Source: Actinobacillus sp. (GTDB lineage Bacteria > Pseudomonadota > Gammaproteobacteria > Enterobacterales > Pasteurellaceae). Taken from it: a stretch of 56,051 nt of DNA. Below, one piece after another: positions 1 through 8,677 of the stretch; the stretch's first letter is position 1, and each line of letters starts with the position of its first letter. The notes under the pieces were generated by a model that saw nothing but the letters and a program-made list of their open reading frames with translations, was not told where the DNA came from and ran no database searches. A program made the position numbers and the translations under genes. The stretch spans positions 1 to 56,051 of the forward strand of contig JAHHQY010000005.1 in NCBI GenBank assembly GCA_020026115.1, read 5' to 3'.

Positions 1-10
1 TTTACCTTTT

Positions 11-51
11 TTCGGCGCGAGTTCCTTAAAAAAATTTTCTCTCGCACCGAA
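11..51. repeat. Inverted pair of the dispersed TCGGYGCGA motif
   Basis: TTCGGCGCGAG at 11-21 faces CTCGCACCGAA at 41-51, giving an 11-bp stem with one G-T pair. It lies just beyond the stop of the minus-strand channel gene (90). No T-run follows on the minus strand, so a terminator role is only possible. Confidence 0.6.
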
Positions 52-89
52 TTTTGGGAAAATTTTTCTTTTCGTTTTTTTTCTTTCCT

Positions 90-1223
90 TTAATTTTTTA
101 AATTTTTTCCGCAATAACGACAATAATTATCCGTCTTCGCAATCTCTTCGCCACAATTTGCACAAAATTTTATTGGCTTTTCTGCGTTTTGAAGGGGCGT
201 CGCTTTGCTTTCTTCTTTTGTTATATTTTGTTTTTGTGGCTGAGCAACAATATATTTCGCCACATCGGCCATTGCTTGGTCTTGCTTGGCTTGTTTTTCT
301 AAATTGCTTGCCACTTCTTGATAAAGGCTTTTGGCATCTTGATCTGACAGATTACACTTATTTTGCATACTTTTTAGAATATGCTCATCTTCTGCATTTA
401 GCCCTTGCCCTTTTGCTAAAATATCTTGTACGGCGTTACGATATTGGATTTTATGGCGTCCTAATTGTTCTGAAAAAGCAGAAGCAAGAATACCCGCTGG
501 CAAGGCGACTAAACCGATACCTAACACCATAATACCGCCAGCAAAAATTCGCCCTGCTACCGTAATAGGAACCGCATCGCCATAACCTACGGTGGAAATT
601 GTCACAATCGCCCACCACATAGCGCGCAAAATACTGCCAAAATGCTCTGGTTGCGCTTCGTGTTCAAAAAGATATACGCCACTTGAAGCTAAAATTAACA
701 ATATCGTTAAAAGGAAAATAACCGACATTAAATCTTTGGCTTTTTCTTTTACGACGGTTAATAAAGTATTCATCGCGGCGTTATAACGCATAACTTTAAA
801 CACACGAAATAGGCGAATAATACGCAAAGCTTCGGTATTTGGGATAAAAAAGGAAAAAAAGAACGGAATAATGGCAAGTAGGTCGATAATACCAAAAAAG
901 GACGTGGTGTATTTCCAACGTGCTTTACTGGCACTTAATCCTTGATATTCTTCCGAAGCCGGCGCTGACCAAAAGCGCAGTAAATACTCTACCGTAAACA
1001 CAATTAAGGAAAAATACTCAATATTTTGGAACAAAATATAAAATTCCAAACGGATATTGGGTTCTGTTTCTAAGGTGAAGGCCAAAATGTTTAAAATAAT
1101 GGTCGCAATAATAAAACTATTGGCTAATTTTGAGTACCAAAAGTCACTATCGGGATCGAGTAAATGATGTACTTTTTTTTGCCCATTAAAAATGTACTGC
1201 TTTATTTTTTGTAGAAATGCCAT
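90..1223 (-). CDS. Voltage-gated potassium channel with C-terminal zinc ribbon
   Basis: This 377-residue inner-membrane protein reads as a six-TM Kv-type channel. S1-S3 lie at roughly residues 33-128. An arginine-rich S4 (EALRIIRLFRVFKVMR) is near 130-145. S5, a pore loop with the K+ selectivity signature TVGYGD near 210-215, and S6 follow. After a charged, Gln-rich cytoplasmic tail the protein ends in a zinc-ribbon-like CxxC...CxxC (C354, C357, C368, C371). The filter fixes K+ selectivity by family knowledge. The role of the ribbon is unknown; it could be a redox or metal sensor or an assembly domain. The gene is divergent from lptD. The start ATG opens the hydrophilic N-terminus typical of the family. 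Confidence 0.85.
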   Translation of the reverse strand: MAFLQKIKQYIFNGQKKVHHLLDPDSDFWYSKLANSFIIATIILNILAFTLETEPNIRLEFYILFQNIEYFSLIVFTVEYLLRFWSAPASEEYQGLSASKARWKYTTSFFGIIDLLAIIPFFFSFFIPNTEALRIIRLFRVFKVMRYNAAMNTLLTVVKEKAKDLMSVIFLLTILLILASSGVYLFEHEAQPEHFGSILRAMWWAIVTISTVGYGDAVPITVAGRIFAGGIMVLGIGLVALPAGILASAFSEQLGRHKIQYRNAVQDILAKGQGLNAEDEHILKSMQNKCNLSDQDAKSLYQEVASNLEKQAKQDQAMADVAKYIVAQPQKQNITKEESKATPLQNAEKPIKFCANCGEEIAKTDNYCRYCGKNLKN

Positions 1224-1435
1224 AAGCTTAGACCTAACTTTAAGCGTTAATCACAAGATAAAATTGAGCATAATTTTAGCAAAGGCTTGCTAAAAACCAA
1301 ACTAAAGGAAATGTCACTTGCGCCGAAAAAATGGATTTTTTGCTAATTTGAAATGCTTTTTAATAAAATTTTCATTATAATCTTCGCTAATTTTCACGCC
1401 AATTTTGGCCATCTCACCAAACATAATAAAAGATC

Positions 1436-3721
1436 ATGCTAATGAAAAAAAATCACCTTTCTTTTTTTTCTTTCTTCATTCTTTCTGCCCTTTATCCAAG
1501 CAAAAGTTGGGCAGATTTAAGTCGCCAATGCTTAGCTGGCGTACCGCATTTTAGCGGTGATGTAGTGGAAGGAAATCCAAATCAACTCCCCGTTTATATT
1601 GAAGCTGACAACGCCATTTTAAATAAAAATGACGAAGCCTTTTACCAAGGTAATGTGCAAATTCGTCAAGGTAATCGTTATTTAGGTGCGCAATTAGCCC
1701 AAGTCGAACAGCTGACGGAAAAAGACCAGCTAAAGCGTGATGTAACCGTTTCTGGCGGGTTTGATTATCAAGATAATTTAATTTACTTGCTTGGTGAAAA
1801 AGCCAAAATCAATTTAAGCAATCGCTCGGCTGATATTTCTGACGGTTTATATCAATTAGTCGATCGTCAAGGGCGTGGCGATGCCAAAAACATCGTGTTA
1901 AATGATGACTTCCGTTTATTAAAAGACGCCACCTTTACCACCTGTTTATCTAATGATAATAGCTGGTCTATTGCGGCAACTGAGATGCGCCAATATATTC
2001 AAGAAGAATATGCTGAAATGTGGAACGCACGTTTTCGCGTTGCTGGCGTACCTATTTTTTATACGCCGTATTTACAATTCCCTATTGGTGATCGTCGCCG
2101 TTCTGGTTTATTGATTCCCTCTTACGGAAGCAGTGGCCGAGACGGTTATTGGTTTAGTCAGCCTTTCTATTGGAATATTGCGCCAAATATGGACGCAACC
2201 ATGACGGCAAAATATATGTCGCAACGTGGTTGGCAGAGTATCAATGAATATCGCTTATTAACCGGTTTAGGTTCTAGCACGATTGCTGGGGAATATTTAC
2301 ATAATGACCGTTATTCTGATTACACCGGCGAAAACCGCTCACGTCATTTATTTTATTGGCAACATGATGCCAATGTCGCCAGTGACTGGCGTTTACATAT
2401 TGATTATACGCGCGTTAGTGACCCAACTTATTTTGATGATTTTGATTCTGAATATGGCCACAGTACTGCGGGCTATGCCAATCAAGAAGTGAGCTTAAGC
2501 TACAATCAACCGAATTACGATATTGAGCTTTCCGCTTTACAATTTCAGCTGTTTGATAAAAACGCCAATAGCCCTTATCGCACAATGCCAAAATTAAACT
2601 TTAATTATTATCGTGACAATATTGGCCATTTAGTTGATTTCCATTTGTTCTCGCAAGCTACGCAATTTAAAAATGATAACAAACGCTTGCCGAGCGCGTG
2701 GCGTTTTCATGTAGAACCAAAATTTGTTTTACCTTTAAGTAATCGTTATGGCGGAATTAAATTTACCACGAAACTTTATGCCACACGTTATTTACAAAAA
2801 GACGGGGCGGATTTTGATAAATTAACGCCTGCACAACAACAAAATTATGCCGTACGTTCGCAAGTAAATCGCACCTTACCTGAATTTAAAGTGAACCTAA
2901 ATACGCTTTTAGCGAAAAATTTTGCTAATGGTTACACACAAACAATTGAACCGAGTGCGAGTTATTTATATCGTCCTTTCCGCGATCAAAGTGATATTGG
3001 TCGCCGAAATACTTATGGCTATGACTCTTCTTCTGATTACAACGGCTTAGATCGCATTTTATCGGCAAACCAAGTGACTCTTGGCGCAACCACCCGTTTT
3101 TACGATGAAAATGGCGTGGAACGTTTTAATTTGGGCGTAGAACAAATTCATTATTTAACGGATGCGCGTGCAGAAACGGATCGCATAAAAGAAAGTAAAG
3201 GTACGTCAGATTGGAACTTAACGGCCAATTATTACATTAATTCTCAATGGAATTTAGCGGCTAACTACAAATATGATGCGGAATATCAGCGAACGTCTAG
3301 CGCAAATAGTTTTATTCAATTTAGACCTTCTGATGAGCATTTATTGCAATTAGGTTATCGCTATATTAACCAAGATGAATTGCAAGGTTATCAATACGAT
3401 ATTAAACAATTAGGTTTAACCGCAGCTTGGGAATTTAAAGATAACTGGGCTTTAGTGGGGAAACATTATTACGACTTCGCTTTAAAAAAACCTGTGGATC
3501 AATTTGTTGGTTTTCAATATAACACTTGTTGCTGGTCCATTTCCGCAGGCTTAAACCGCTACGTTGTGACACGCTCTGACCAAAAACCAAATGAAGTGTT
3601 ATATGATCACAATATTGGTTTCCGTTTCGAATTACGTGGTTTTAACAACAAGCATAATCCTGGCATTGATCGTATGCTTAAAAATGGAAAAATCCCGTAT
3701 ATTCAACCTTTTAGCTTATAA
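1436..3721 (+). CDS. lptD: LPS-assembly outer membrane protein LptD
   Basis: LptD is the outer-membrane barrel that, with LptE, inserts lipopolysaccharide into the outer leaflet. The 761-residue length fits the family. A signal peptide ends near SWA (residues 24-26), then comes the OstA-type periplasmic jellyroll (about 45-170) and the large barrel. The four cysteines of the inter-domain disulphides are present: C32, C170 and the adjacent pair C698/C699. ATG codons exist at 1436 and 1442. The second (MKKNHL...) gives a more canonical signal peptide and better spacing from AAAAG at 1428-1432, so the true start may be 1442. A TATAAT-like box lies at 1376-1381. The gene is followed by a motif hairpin and nrdB. 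Confidence 0.95.
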   Translation: MLMKKNHLSFFSFFILSALYPSKSWADLSRQCLAGVPHFSGDVVEGNPNQLPVYIEADNAILNKNDEAFYQGNVQIRQGNRYLGAQLAQVEQLTEKDQLKRDVTVSGGFDYQDNLIYLLGEKAKINLSNRSADISDGLYQLVDRQGRGDAKNIVLNDDFRLLKDATFTTCLSNDNSWSIAATEMRQYIQEEYAEMWNARFRVAGVPIFYTPYLQFPIGDRRRSGLLIPSYGSSGRDGYWFSQPFYWNIAPNMDATMTAKYMSQRGWQSINEYRLLTGLGSSTIAGEYLHNDRYSDYTGENRSRHLFYWQHDANVASDWRLHIDYTRVSDPTYFDDFDSEYGHSTAGYANQEVSLSYNQPNYDIELSALQFQLFDKNANSPYRTMPKLNFNYYRDNIGHLVDFHLFSQATQFKNDNKRLPSAWRFHVEPKFVLPLSNRYGGIKFTTKLYATRYLQKDGADFDKLTPAQQQNYAVRSQVNRTLPEFKVNLNTLLAKNFANGYTQTIEPSASYLYRPFRDQSDIGRRNTYGYDSSSDYNGLDRILSANQVTLGATTRFYDENGVERFNLGVEQIHYLTDARAETDRIKESKGTSDWNLTANYYINSQWNLAANYKYDAEYQRTSSANSFIQFRPSDEHLLQLGYRYINQDELQGYQYDIKQLGLTAAWEFKDNWALVGKHYYDFALKKPVDQFVGFQYNTCCWSISAGLNRYVVTRSDQKPNEVLYDHNIGFRFELRGFNNKHNPGIDRMLKNGKIPYIQPFSL

Positions 3722-3732
3722 ATAAAAAACCT

Positions 3733-3764
3733 CTCGCGCCGAAATTTTTCTTCTTCGGCGCAAA
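3733..3764 (+). repeat. Inverted motif pair between lptD and nrdB
   Basis: CTCGCGCCGAAA (3733-3744) and TTCGGCGCAAA (3754-3764) form a strong stem. No T-run follows (AAATAAAGC), so it is not a classical terminator and read-through from lptD into nrdB remains possible. Confidence 0.6.
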
Positions 3765-3812
3765 TAAAGCTCTCTCTTTTAGTAAAAAAAAGAACAAAAT
3801 AGGAACATTACC

Positions 3813-4943
3813 ATGGCTTATACAACTTTCTCCCAACAAAAAAATGACCAGCTTAAAGAACCGATGTTCTTTGGGCAAAACGTTAATGTGGCACGTTACG
3901 ACCAACAAAAATATGAAACTTTTGAAAAATTAATTGAAAAACAATTATCGTTTTTCTGGCGACCTGAAGAAGTTGACGTATCACAAGACCGTATTGATTT
4001 CGCAGCTTTACCAGAACACGAAAAACATATTTTTATCAGTAACTTAAAATATCAAACCTTACTGGATTCTATTCAGGGACGAAGTCCTAATGTGGCCTTT
4101 TTGCCTCTCGTTTCCTTACCTGAATTAGAAACTTGGATTGAAACTTGGACTTTCTCTGAAACAATTCACTCTCGTTCTTATACGCATATTATTCGTAATA
4201 TTGTCAATGACCCGGCCTTGATTTTTGATGATATTGTCACCAACCAAGAAATTATTAAACGAGCTAAAGATATTTCAGCCTATTACGATGATTTAATTCG
4301 TGACAGCCAATTATATGCGCTTTTTAAAGCGGGAACTTATAGCGTCGATGGGAAAAAAATTGACGTTACTTTACGTAGCCTTAAACGTCGTCTTTATTTG
4401 TGCTTAATGAGTGTAAACGTTTTAGAAGCCATTCGTTTTTATGTTTCCTTTGCTTGTTCTTTCGCCTTTGCTGAACGTCGTTTAATGGAAGGCAATGCGA
4501 AAATTATTAAATTTATCGCTCGCGATGAAGCCTTACATTTAACGGGAACACAACATATGCTGAATTTAATGGCCTCTGGTGTAGATGACCCTGAAATGGC
4601 GGAAATTGCCGAAGAATGTAAACAAGAAGCTTACGATTTATTCCTTGCGGCGGCAGAACAAGAAAAAGAATGGGCGGACTATTTATTTAAAGACGGTTCT
4701 ATGATTGGCTTAAACCGCGATATTTTAGTGCAATATATTGAATATATTACCAATACGCGTATGCAAGCTGTGGGCTTGCCTTTACCTTTTGCGGTACGTT
4801 CAAACCCAATTCCTTGGATTAATGCTTGGTTGGTTTCTGATAACGTGCAAGTTGCACCGCAAGAAGTGGAAGTCAGTTCTTATTTAGTCGGACAAATTGA
4901 CGCTAAAGTAGAAACAAGCGACTTCGACGGTTTCGATTTATAA
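3813..4943 (+). CDS. nrdB: Class Ia ribonucleotide reductase, beta (R2) subunit
   Basis: NrdB carries the diferric-tyrosyl radical that starts reduction of ribonucleoside diphosphates in NrdA. At 376 residues it is full length. The radical-site segment is nearly the E. coli sequence: D85, then E116, H119 and the radical tyrosine Y123 in SETIHSRSYTH, plus the later EEA..H iron ligands (ARDEALH). The start is set by AGGA at 3802-3805 and the conserved N-terminus. The oddity is context: nrdA, normally immediately upstream, is absent; lptD lies there instead. The leader is only 91 bp and I see no NrdR-box pair in it. The activating ferredoxin homologue is 41 kb away at 45779. Confidence 0.95.
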   Translation: MAYTTFSQQKNDQLKEPMFFGQNVNVARYDQQKYETFEKLIEKQLSFFWRPEEVDVSQDRIDFAALPEHEKHIFISNLKYQTLLDSIQGRSPNVAFLPLVSLPELETWIETWTFSETIHSRSYTHIIRNIVNDPALIFDDIVTNQEIIKRAKDISAYYDDLIRDSQLYALFKAGTYSVDGKKIDVTLRSLKRRLYLCLMSVNVLEAIRFYVSFACSFAFAERRLMEGNAKIIKFIARDEALHLTGTQHMLNLMASGVDDPEMAEIAEECKQEAYDLFLAAAEQEKEWADYLFKDGSMIGLNRDILVQYIEYITNTRMQAVGLPLPFAVRSNPIPWINAWLVSDNVQVAPQEVEVSSYLVGQIDAKVETSDFDGFDL

Positions 4944-4954
4944 TCTTTTAATCT

Positions 4955-5000
4955 TTCGCGCCGAAAAATTTCCTTCCTTTTTTCGGCGCGAGTTTTTTTT
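4955..5000 (+). terminator. Rho-independent terminator made of a motif pair, after nrdB
   Basis: TTCGCGCCGAAAAA (4955-4968) pairs with TTTTTTCGGCGCGAG (4978-4992). The stem is extended by A5/T5 and followed by a run of eight T. This is the clearest case of the dispersed motif serving as a terminator. Confidence 0.85.
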
Positions 5001-5117
5001 CAATTTCATTTCCCTTTTCCCTTGCTCAGTTTTTCCAAGACCATCGCTTGTAAGTTTTGTTAGTAAAATTTTACAGCTTGTTATTTTTTACTTCGTAATG
5101 CAAAAAGATTGTTAATT

Positions 5118-5133
5118 TTTGAGCGCGATCACA
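5118..5133 (+). promoter_or_regulatory. Likely CRP (cAMP receptor protein) site upstream of dcuC
   Basis: TTTGA-GCGCGA-TCACA matches the TGTGA-N6-TCACA consensus at nine of ten half-site bases. It lies 91 bp before the dcuC start. A TATACT box follows at about 5176-5181, so the site would be about 50 bp upstream of the -10, a usual class II/I activating distance. Inferred role: catabolite-controlled expression of dcuC-pepE. Confidence 0.6.
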
Positions 5134-5224
5134 AGATTTCTCGCCTTAATACATTGCCTTAGGCTAGGGACTTTTATACTATTTTTCATGGAAATTTTTC
5201 CTTTAGCCATCAATAGGAGGCAGT

Positions 5225-6607
5225 ATGTTAGAAATTATTCTCGCTCTAACTGTCACAATTTTTGTGGCATATTTTGTCCTCAAGGGTTACCAAGCACAGG
5301 CATTATTAATGTTTGGCGGGATTGTGCTTATGGCTCTTGCTCTTATCACCAATAAAGGGCTTCCCTTACCCGAAAGCCAATCAACAGGTTCTCAATTCTT
5401 AGATATTTTTCAATTCATGAAAAATACTTTCTCCACCCAAAGCGCAGGTTTAGGTTTAAAAATTATGGCCATTGCCGGGTTTGCTTTTTATATGCACGAC
5501 ATTGGCGCTTCGGCATCTTTAGTGCGCGTTTTAACGAAACCTTTAGAAAAAGTACGCCATAAACCTTACTTATTTATGGCGCTTTGTTTCTTCGTTGGGG
5601 AATTTTTATCTATTTTTATTACCAGTGCCTCAGGCCTTGGGGTTTTGTTAATGGTCACGCTTTATCCGTTAATGCGCGGAATTGGCTTAAGCCCGCTTAC
5701 TGCTTGTACACCGATTGCCACCGCTGTTGCTGTTGAAATGGGGCCTGCGCAAGGCAATGTGAACTTTGCCGCTGAAATCATCGGTATTGATGTCGTGGAA
5801 TATGTGGTGAAATATCAAGTTCTTGTTGCGGCCACTGCTTTATTAGTTATTGCATTTTTATTAATTGTGATGAATAAATTCTTTGATAAAAGAAATGCAC
5901 AAACAATGAATTGCGATGGCGATGAAGATTTAAATATTGACGAAGATGCACAAGCAAAACTCAACAAAGCACCAACAATTTATGCCATTTTGCCGGTCAT
6001 TCCTTTAGTGCTTATTTTTATGTTCAACAAACTCACCATCAGCTCCATTAAAATGGATGTCACCACCGCGATGTTGGTGTCCATTGTCATTGCCCTTTGT
6101 TTTGAGTATTTCTCTTTAGGCAATGCAAAAAAAGTGGTGAATTCTTTACAAATTTTCTTTGATGGTATGGGGCGTCAATTTGCCAATGTCGTTACCTTTA
6201 TCGTTGCCGGTCAAACCTTTGCGCAGGGCTTAAAAGCTATTGGCGTCATTGATGTGATTATTCACAGCGCCGAAAATGCCGGCTTTGGCCCAATTGCCAT
6301 GATTATTGTTATGGTCACTATTATTATGGTCACCGCTGTTCTTATGGGGTCAGGCAATGCGGCGTTCTTCTCCTTTGCTAACCTTGTGCCTGAAATTGCA
6401 GGTAAAATGGGCATCGCACCAGTTATGATGTTATTACCAATGCAGTTTGTAGCGGGTATGAGCCGTAATATTTCACCTATTGCACCAAATATGGTCGCGA
6501 TTGCAGGCGTAGCAAATGTTTCACCTTTTGCTCTCGCTAAACGTACCGCAATTCCAATGCTCGGTGGTATTATTATTTCCACAATCGTCAGTATTTTGAG
6601 TTTCTAA
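5225..6607 (+). CDS. dcuC: Anaerobic C4-dicarboxylate transporter DcuC
   Basis: The 460-residue polytopic membrane protein belongs to the DcuC family, which takes up or exchanges fumarate, malate, aspartate and succinate, mainly during fumarate respiration. About twelve hydrophobic segments are visible, with a hydrophilic acidic loop near residues 225-255 (DGDEDLNIDEDAQ). Conserved family stretches include SGLGVLLMVTLYPL and the C-terminal MSRNISPIAPNMVAIAGV. AGGAGG at 5215-5220 fixes the ATG at 5225. A CRP-like site precedes it. pepE follows after 13 bp, clearly the same operon. Confidence 0.92.
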   Translation: MLEIILALTVTIFVAYFVLKGYQAQALLMFGGIVLMALALITNKGLPLPESQSTGSQFLDIFQFMKNTFSTQSAGLGLKIMAIAGFAFYMHDIGASASLVRVLTKPLEKVRHKPYLFMALCFFVGEFLSIFITSASGLGVLLMVTLYPLMRGIGLSPLTACTPIATAVAVEMGPAQGNVNFAAEIIGIDVVEYVVKYQVLVAATALLVIAFLLIVMNKFFDKRNAQTMNCDGDEDLNIDEDAQAKLNKAPTIYAILPVIPLVLIFMFNKLTISSIKMDVTTAMLVSIVIALCFEYFSLGNAKKVVNSLQIFFDGMGRQFANVVTFIVAGQTFAQGLKAIGVIDVIIHSAENAGFGPIAMIIVMVTIIMVTAVLMGSGNAAFFSFANLVPEIAGKMGIAPVMMLLPMQFVAGMSRNISPIAPNMVAIAGVANVSPFALAKRTAIPMLGGIIISTIVSILSF

Positions 6608-6620
6608 GAAGGAGAAAAAT

Positions 6621-7340
6621 ATGCAAGTTTTTATGTTAAGTAATGGTAAATTGCCGACATCCAAAGTTATGTTAGATTATGCCTTAGACGACATTAAAAG
6701 CGCTTTTGCAAGAAAAAAAGTTAAAAATGTTTTAGTGATTCCTTATGCTGTCATTCGTTTCACTTACGACAAACGCGTAGAAACCGTTCAAGAAAGTTTA
6801 GCCGGTCTGGATTTAAATATTGAAGGTATTCATAACTTTAAAGACCCAGTATTGGCACTAGAATGGGCGGATGCAATTATGGTAAGTGGCGGAAATACTT
6901 GGCAATTAACGAAGTCTTTACATGATTTTGGCTTAATTGAACCTTTACGCAAAGCCGTTTTAAAAGAAGATAAAATTTATGTCGGTTGGAGTGCTGGTAG
7001 CGTCATTTGCGCGCCAACCATGTGTACAACAAATGATATGTGCATTGTCGATGCGGCAATTACCGCTTCTTTAAATTTTGTACCGTTCCAAATTAATCCG
7101 CATTATATTGACGCGAGTATTGAAAACCATATGGGCGAAACCCGCGATGAACGTATTTTAGAATTTTGTATTCAAAATCCGCATAAAACCGTGCTTGGTA
7201 TTCCTGAAGGCAGTTGGCTACATTTACATGATGACGGCTTAGATTATCACTGCCCTTTAGGCAAACCTTTTGTGGAATTCAAATTCGGACAAGAAAAACG
7301 AACGCTACAACAACAAGATTTAACGGCTTACTTAAAATAA
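6621..7340 (+). CDS. pepE: Alpha-aspartyl dipeptidase (dipeptidase E), family S51
   Basis: PepE hydrolyses Asp-X dipeptides in the cytoplasm and releases aspartate. The 239-residue protein has the S51 nucleophile elbow GWSAGS (S124), the histidine in INPHYID (H161) and the third catalytic acid in IPEGSW (E196). AAGGAG at 6608-6613 fixes the start. Sharing an operon with dcuC suggests (inference) that aspartate released from peptides feeds the aspartate-fumarate-succinate route served by DcuC. A strong terminator follows. Confidence 0.93.
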   Translation: MQVFMLSNGKLPTSKVMLDYALDDIKSAFARKKVKNVLVIPYAVIRFTYDKRVETVQESLAGLDLNIEGIHNFKDPVLALEWADAIMVSGGNTWQLTKSLHDFGLIEPLRKAVLKEDKIYVGWSAGSVICAPTMCTTNDMCIVDAAITASLNFVPFQINPHYIDASIENHMGETRDERILEFCIQNPHKTVLGIPEGSWLHLHDDGLDYHCPLGKPFVEFKFGQEKRTLQQQDLTAYLK

Positions 7341-7346
7341 CGACCC

Positions 7347-7375
7347 AACGCCTCCTTTTAGGAGGCGTTTTCTAT
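7347..7375. terminator. Bidirectional terminator, pepE / pldB
   Basis: AACGCCTCC (7347-7355), a five-base loop and GGAGGCGTT (7361-7369) are followed by TTTCTATTTTTA. It serves the convergent pepE and pldB genes. Confidence 0.85.
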
Positions 7376-7377
7376 TT

Positions 7378-8337
7378 TTATTTTGAACTGAAAAATTGCG
7401 TTATTTTGCTTAATGCTTGCGTGCGCACTTCGTCTTTCTCAAATAAAATTTCGTGATAAGCCTTGGAAATTTTTTCTAATTTCCCTTGCGCTAAAAATGA
7501 CACTAAATGGGCTAAATTTTCATTATTCACAATCTGTTCTTCTTGTGCTTCAAGCACTAAAATTGGAATTTCAATTCGCGTAAGAATGGTCGGTAAAGCA
7601 AAAATCGCCTGCCAACATAAATGCAACCAGCGAAATGTCGCACCGCCGAGTGCCGTTTGAGGAAATAATTCCACTGTTTTATTTTGCCAATTTAAACGTT
7701 CTTCGCTGTGCGTTAACTTGTTCTGAGCAAACTTTTTAAAAGCAAAATCCCCTTGCCCAAAAACATAACGATCCCCTTGCCCAAGCAACAACATCAAATT
7801 CACGCAAAAAGCATCGCGGGTTGGATGAGCCGTTGGTACACCAAAAAATGGCGCACTGAATACTGCTTTTTGTATGTCATGATCATAATTCGCCAAATAA
7901 TAAGCACTAATTAACGCACCCATCGAATGCGCAATTAAAAACTGTTGTGCATATTGGCGCACGCTGTTTGCTTGTTTTACCACAAGGTCTAAATCATCGG
8001 CATAAAAACGAAATTCATCCAGATAGCCTTTTTGTGGATTTTTTAATAAACGCTGTGAATGCCCTTGCCCACGATGATCAAACAGCAAAACATCAAAACC
8101 TTGCTGATAAAAATCCCAAGCTAGTTCTGTCCATTTCGTTAAATTTTCTGCCCGACCGTTCACTAATACCATGAATTTTTCTGCTTTTTCAGGATGTAAA
8201 AAATGACGATAAGCAAGCTGACAGTGATTTTTGCCCTGCACATATTGCAAAGGAAACTGTGTTGCAAAAGGTAATAATGTTTGCTGAATGAACGCAGGAA
8301 AATTTTCGGTGCGAGATGTTTGATTTAAACTTGACAT
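7378..8337 (-). CDS. pldB: Alpha/beta hydrolase, lysophospholipase L2 family (PldB-like)
   Basis: The 319-residue serine hydrolase of the lysophospholipase/monoglyceride lipase group probably deacylates lysophospholipids at the inner membrane. Visible landmarks are the oxyanion stretch VNGRAENLTKW, the DHRGQGHS strand, the nucleophile elbow AHSMGA and the C-terminal KAYHEILFEKDEVR holding the catalytic histidine. This last segment is almost the E. coli PldB sequence. It lies 22 bp downstream of slyX on the same strand. One copy of the dispersed motif lies in codons 8-12, encoding SRTEN (8304-8315). Confidence 0.85.
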   Translation of the reverse strand: MSSLNQTSRTENFPAFIQQTLLPFATQFPLQYVQGKNHCQLAYRHFLHPEKAEKFMVLVNGRAENLTKWTELAWDFYQQGFDVLLFDHRGQGHSQRLLKNPQKGYLDEFRFYADDLDLVVKQANSVRQYAQQFLIAHSMGALISAYYLANYDHDIQKAVFSAPFFGVPTAHPTRDAFCVNLMLLLGQGDRYVFGQGDFAFKKFAQNKLTHSEERLNWQNKTVELFPQTALGGATFRWLHLCWQAIFALPTILTRIEIPILVLEAQEEQIVNNENLAHLVSFLAQGKLEKISKAYHEILFEKDEVRTQALSKITQFFSSK

Positions 8338-8359
8338 AGCATTTCCTTAAAGCGAAAAA

Positions 8360-8581
8360 TCAATAATGAGGCGGTGGTGTTTCTTCGGCTAAACTGGCCA
8401 CATTTGAGCTTTGCATACCTTTAAATTTGCTGGCCAAATGGCGTAATTGTAACTGCATTTTATCAATAATAAATTGTTGTTCCACCAATGCGTCATTTAA
8501 TTCTTCAAGGGCTTTTTCTTGGAAAGCTACTTTCATTTCCAATTCCGCAATTTGCGCTAATAATTTGTTTTCTCTTGGCAT
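8360..8581 (-). CDS. slyX: SlyX family protein
   Basis: This 73-residue coiled-coil protein of unknown biochemical role matches SlyX along its length. Heptad-rich helices run from residue 3 to about 50 (LAQIAELEMKVAFQEKALEELNDALVEQQ has a/d leucines) and the protein ends in the family signature PPPHY. It sits divergent from fkpA, the usual slyX-fkpA arrangement of enterobacteria and Haemophilus, and upstream of pldB. Confidence 0.9.
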   Translation of the reverse strand: MPRENKLLAQIAELEMKVAFQEKALEELNDALVEQQFIIDKMQLQLRHLASKFKGMQSSNVASLAEETPPPHY

Positions 8582-8608
8582 TTTTCTCTCGTTTAAAATA
8601 AAGAAAGG

Positions 8609-8643
8609 TTGACATTTAGGCGATCTATTTTTAGTCTATCGCC
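8609..8643 (+). promoter_or_regulatory. Probable fkpA promoter with a palindrome over the -10
   Basis: TTGACA (8609-8614), 17 bp, TAGTCT (8632-8637). An inverted repeat GGCGAT (8619-8624) / ATCGCC (8638-8643) brackets the -10 and could be an operator or a 5'-end hairpin. No regulator is identified. Confidence 0.45.
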
Positions 8644-8677
8644 CACATTTTTTTCAACATTATAAAGGATCTTAAAA

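Noticed and set aside
5119..5355. Plus-strand frame overlapping the dcuC start
   Set aside because: No ATG with a ribosome site; it overlaps the CRP site, promoter and the well-supported dcuC start.
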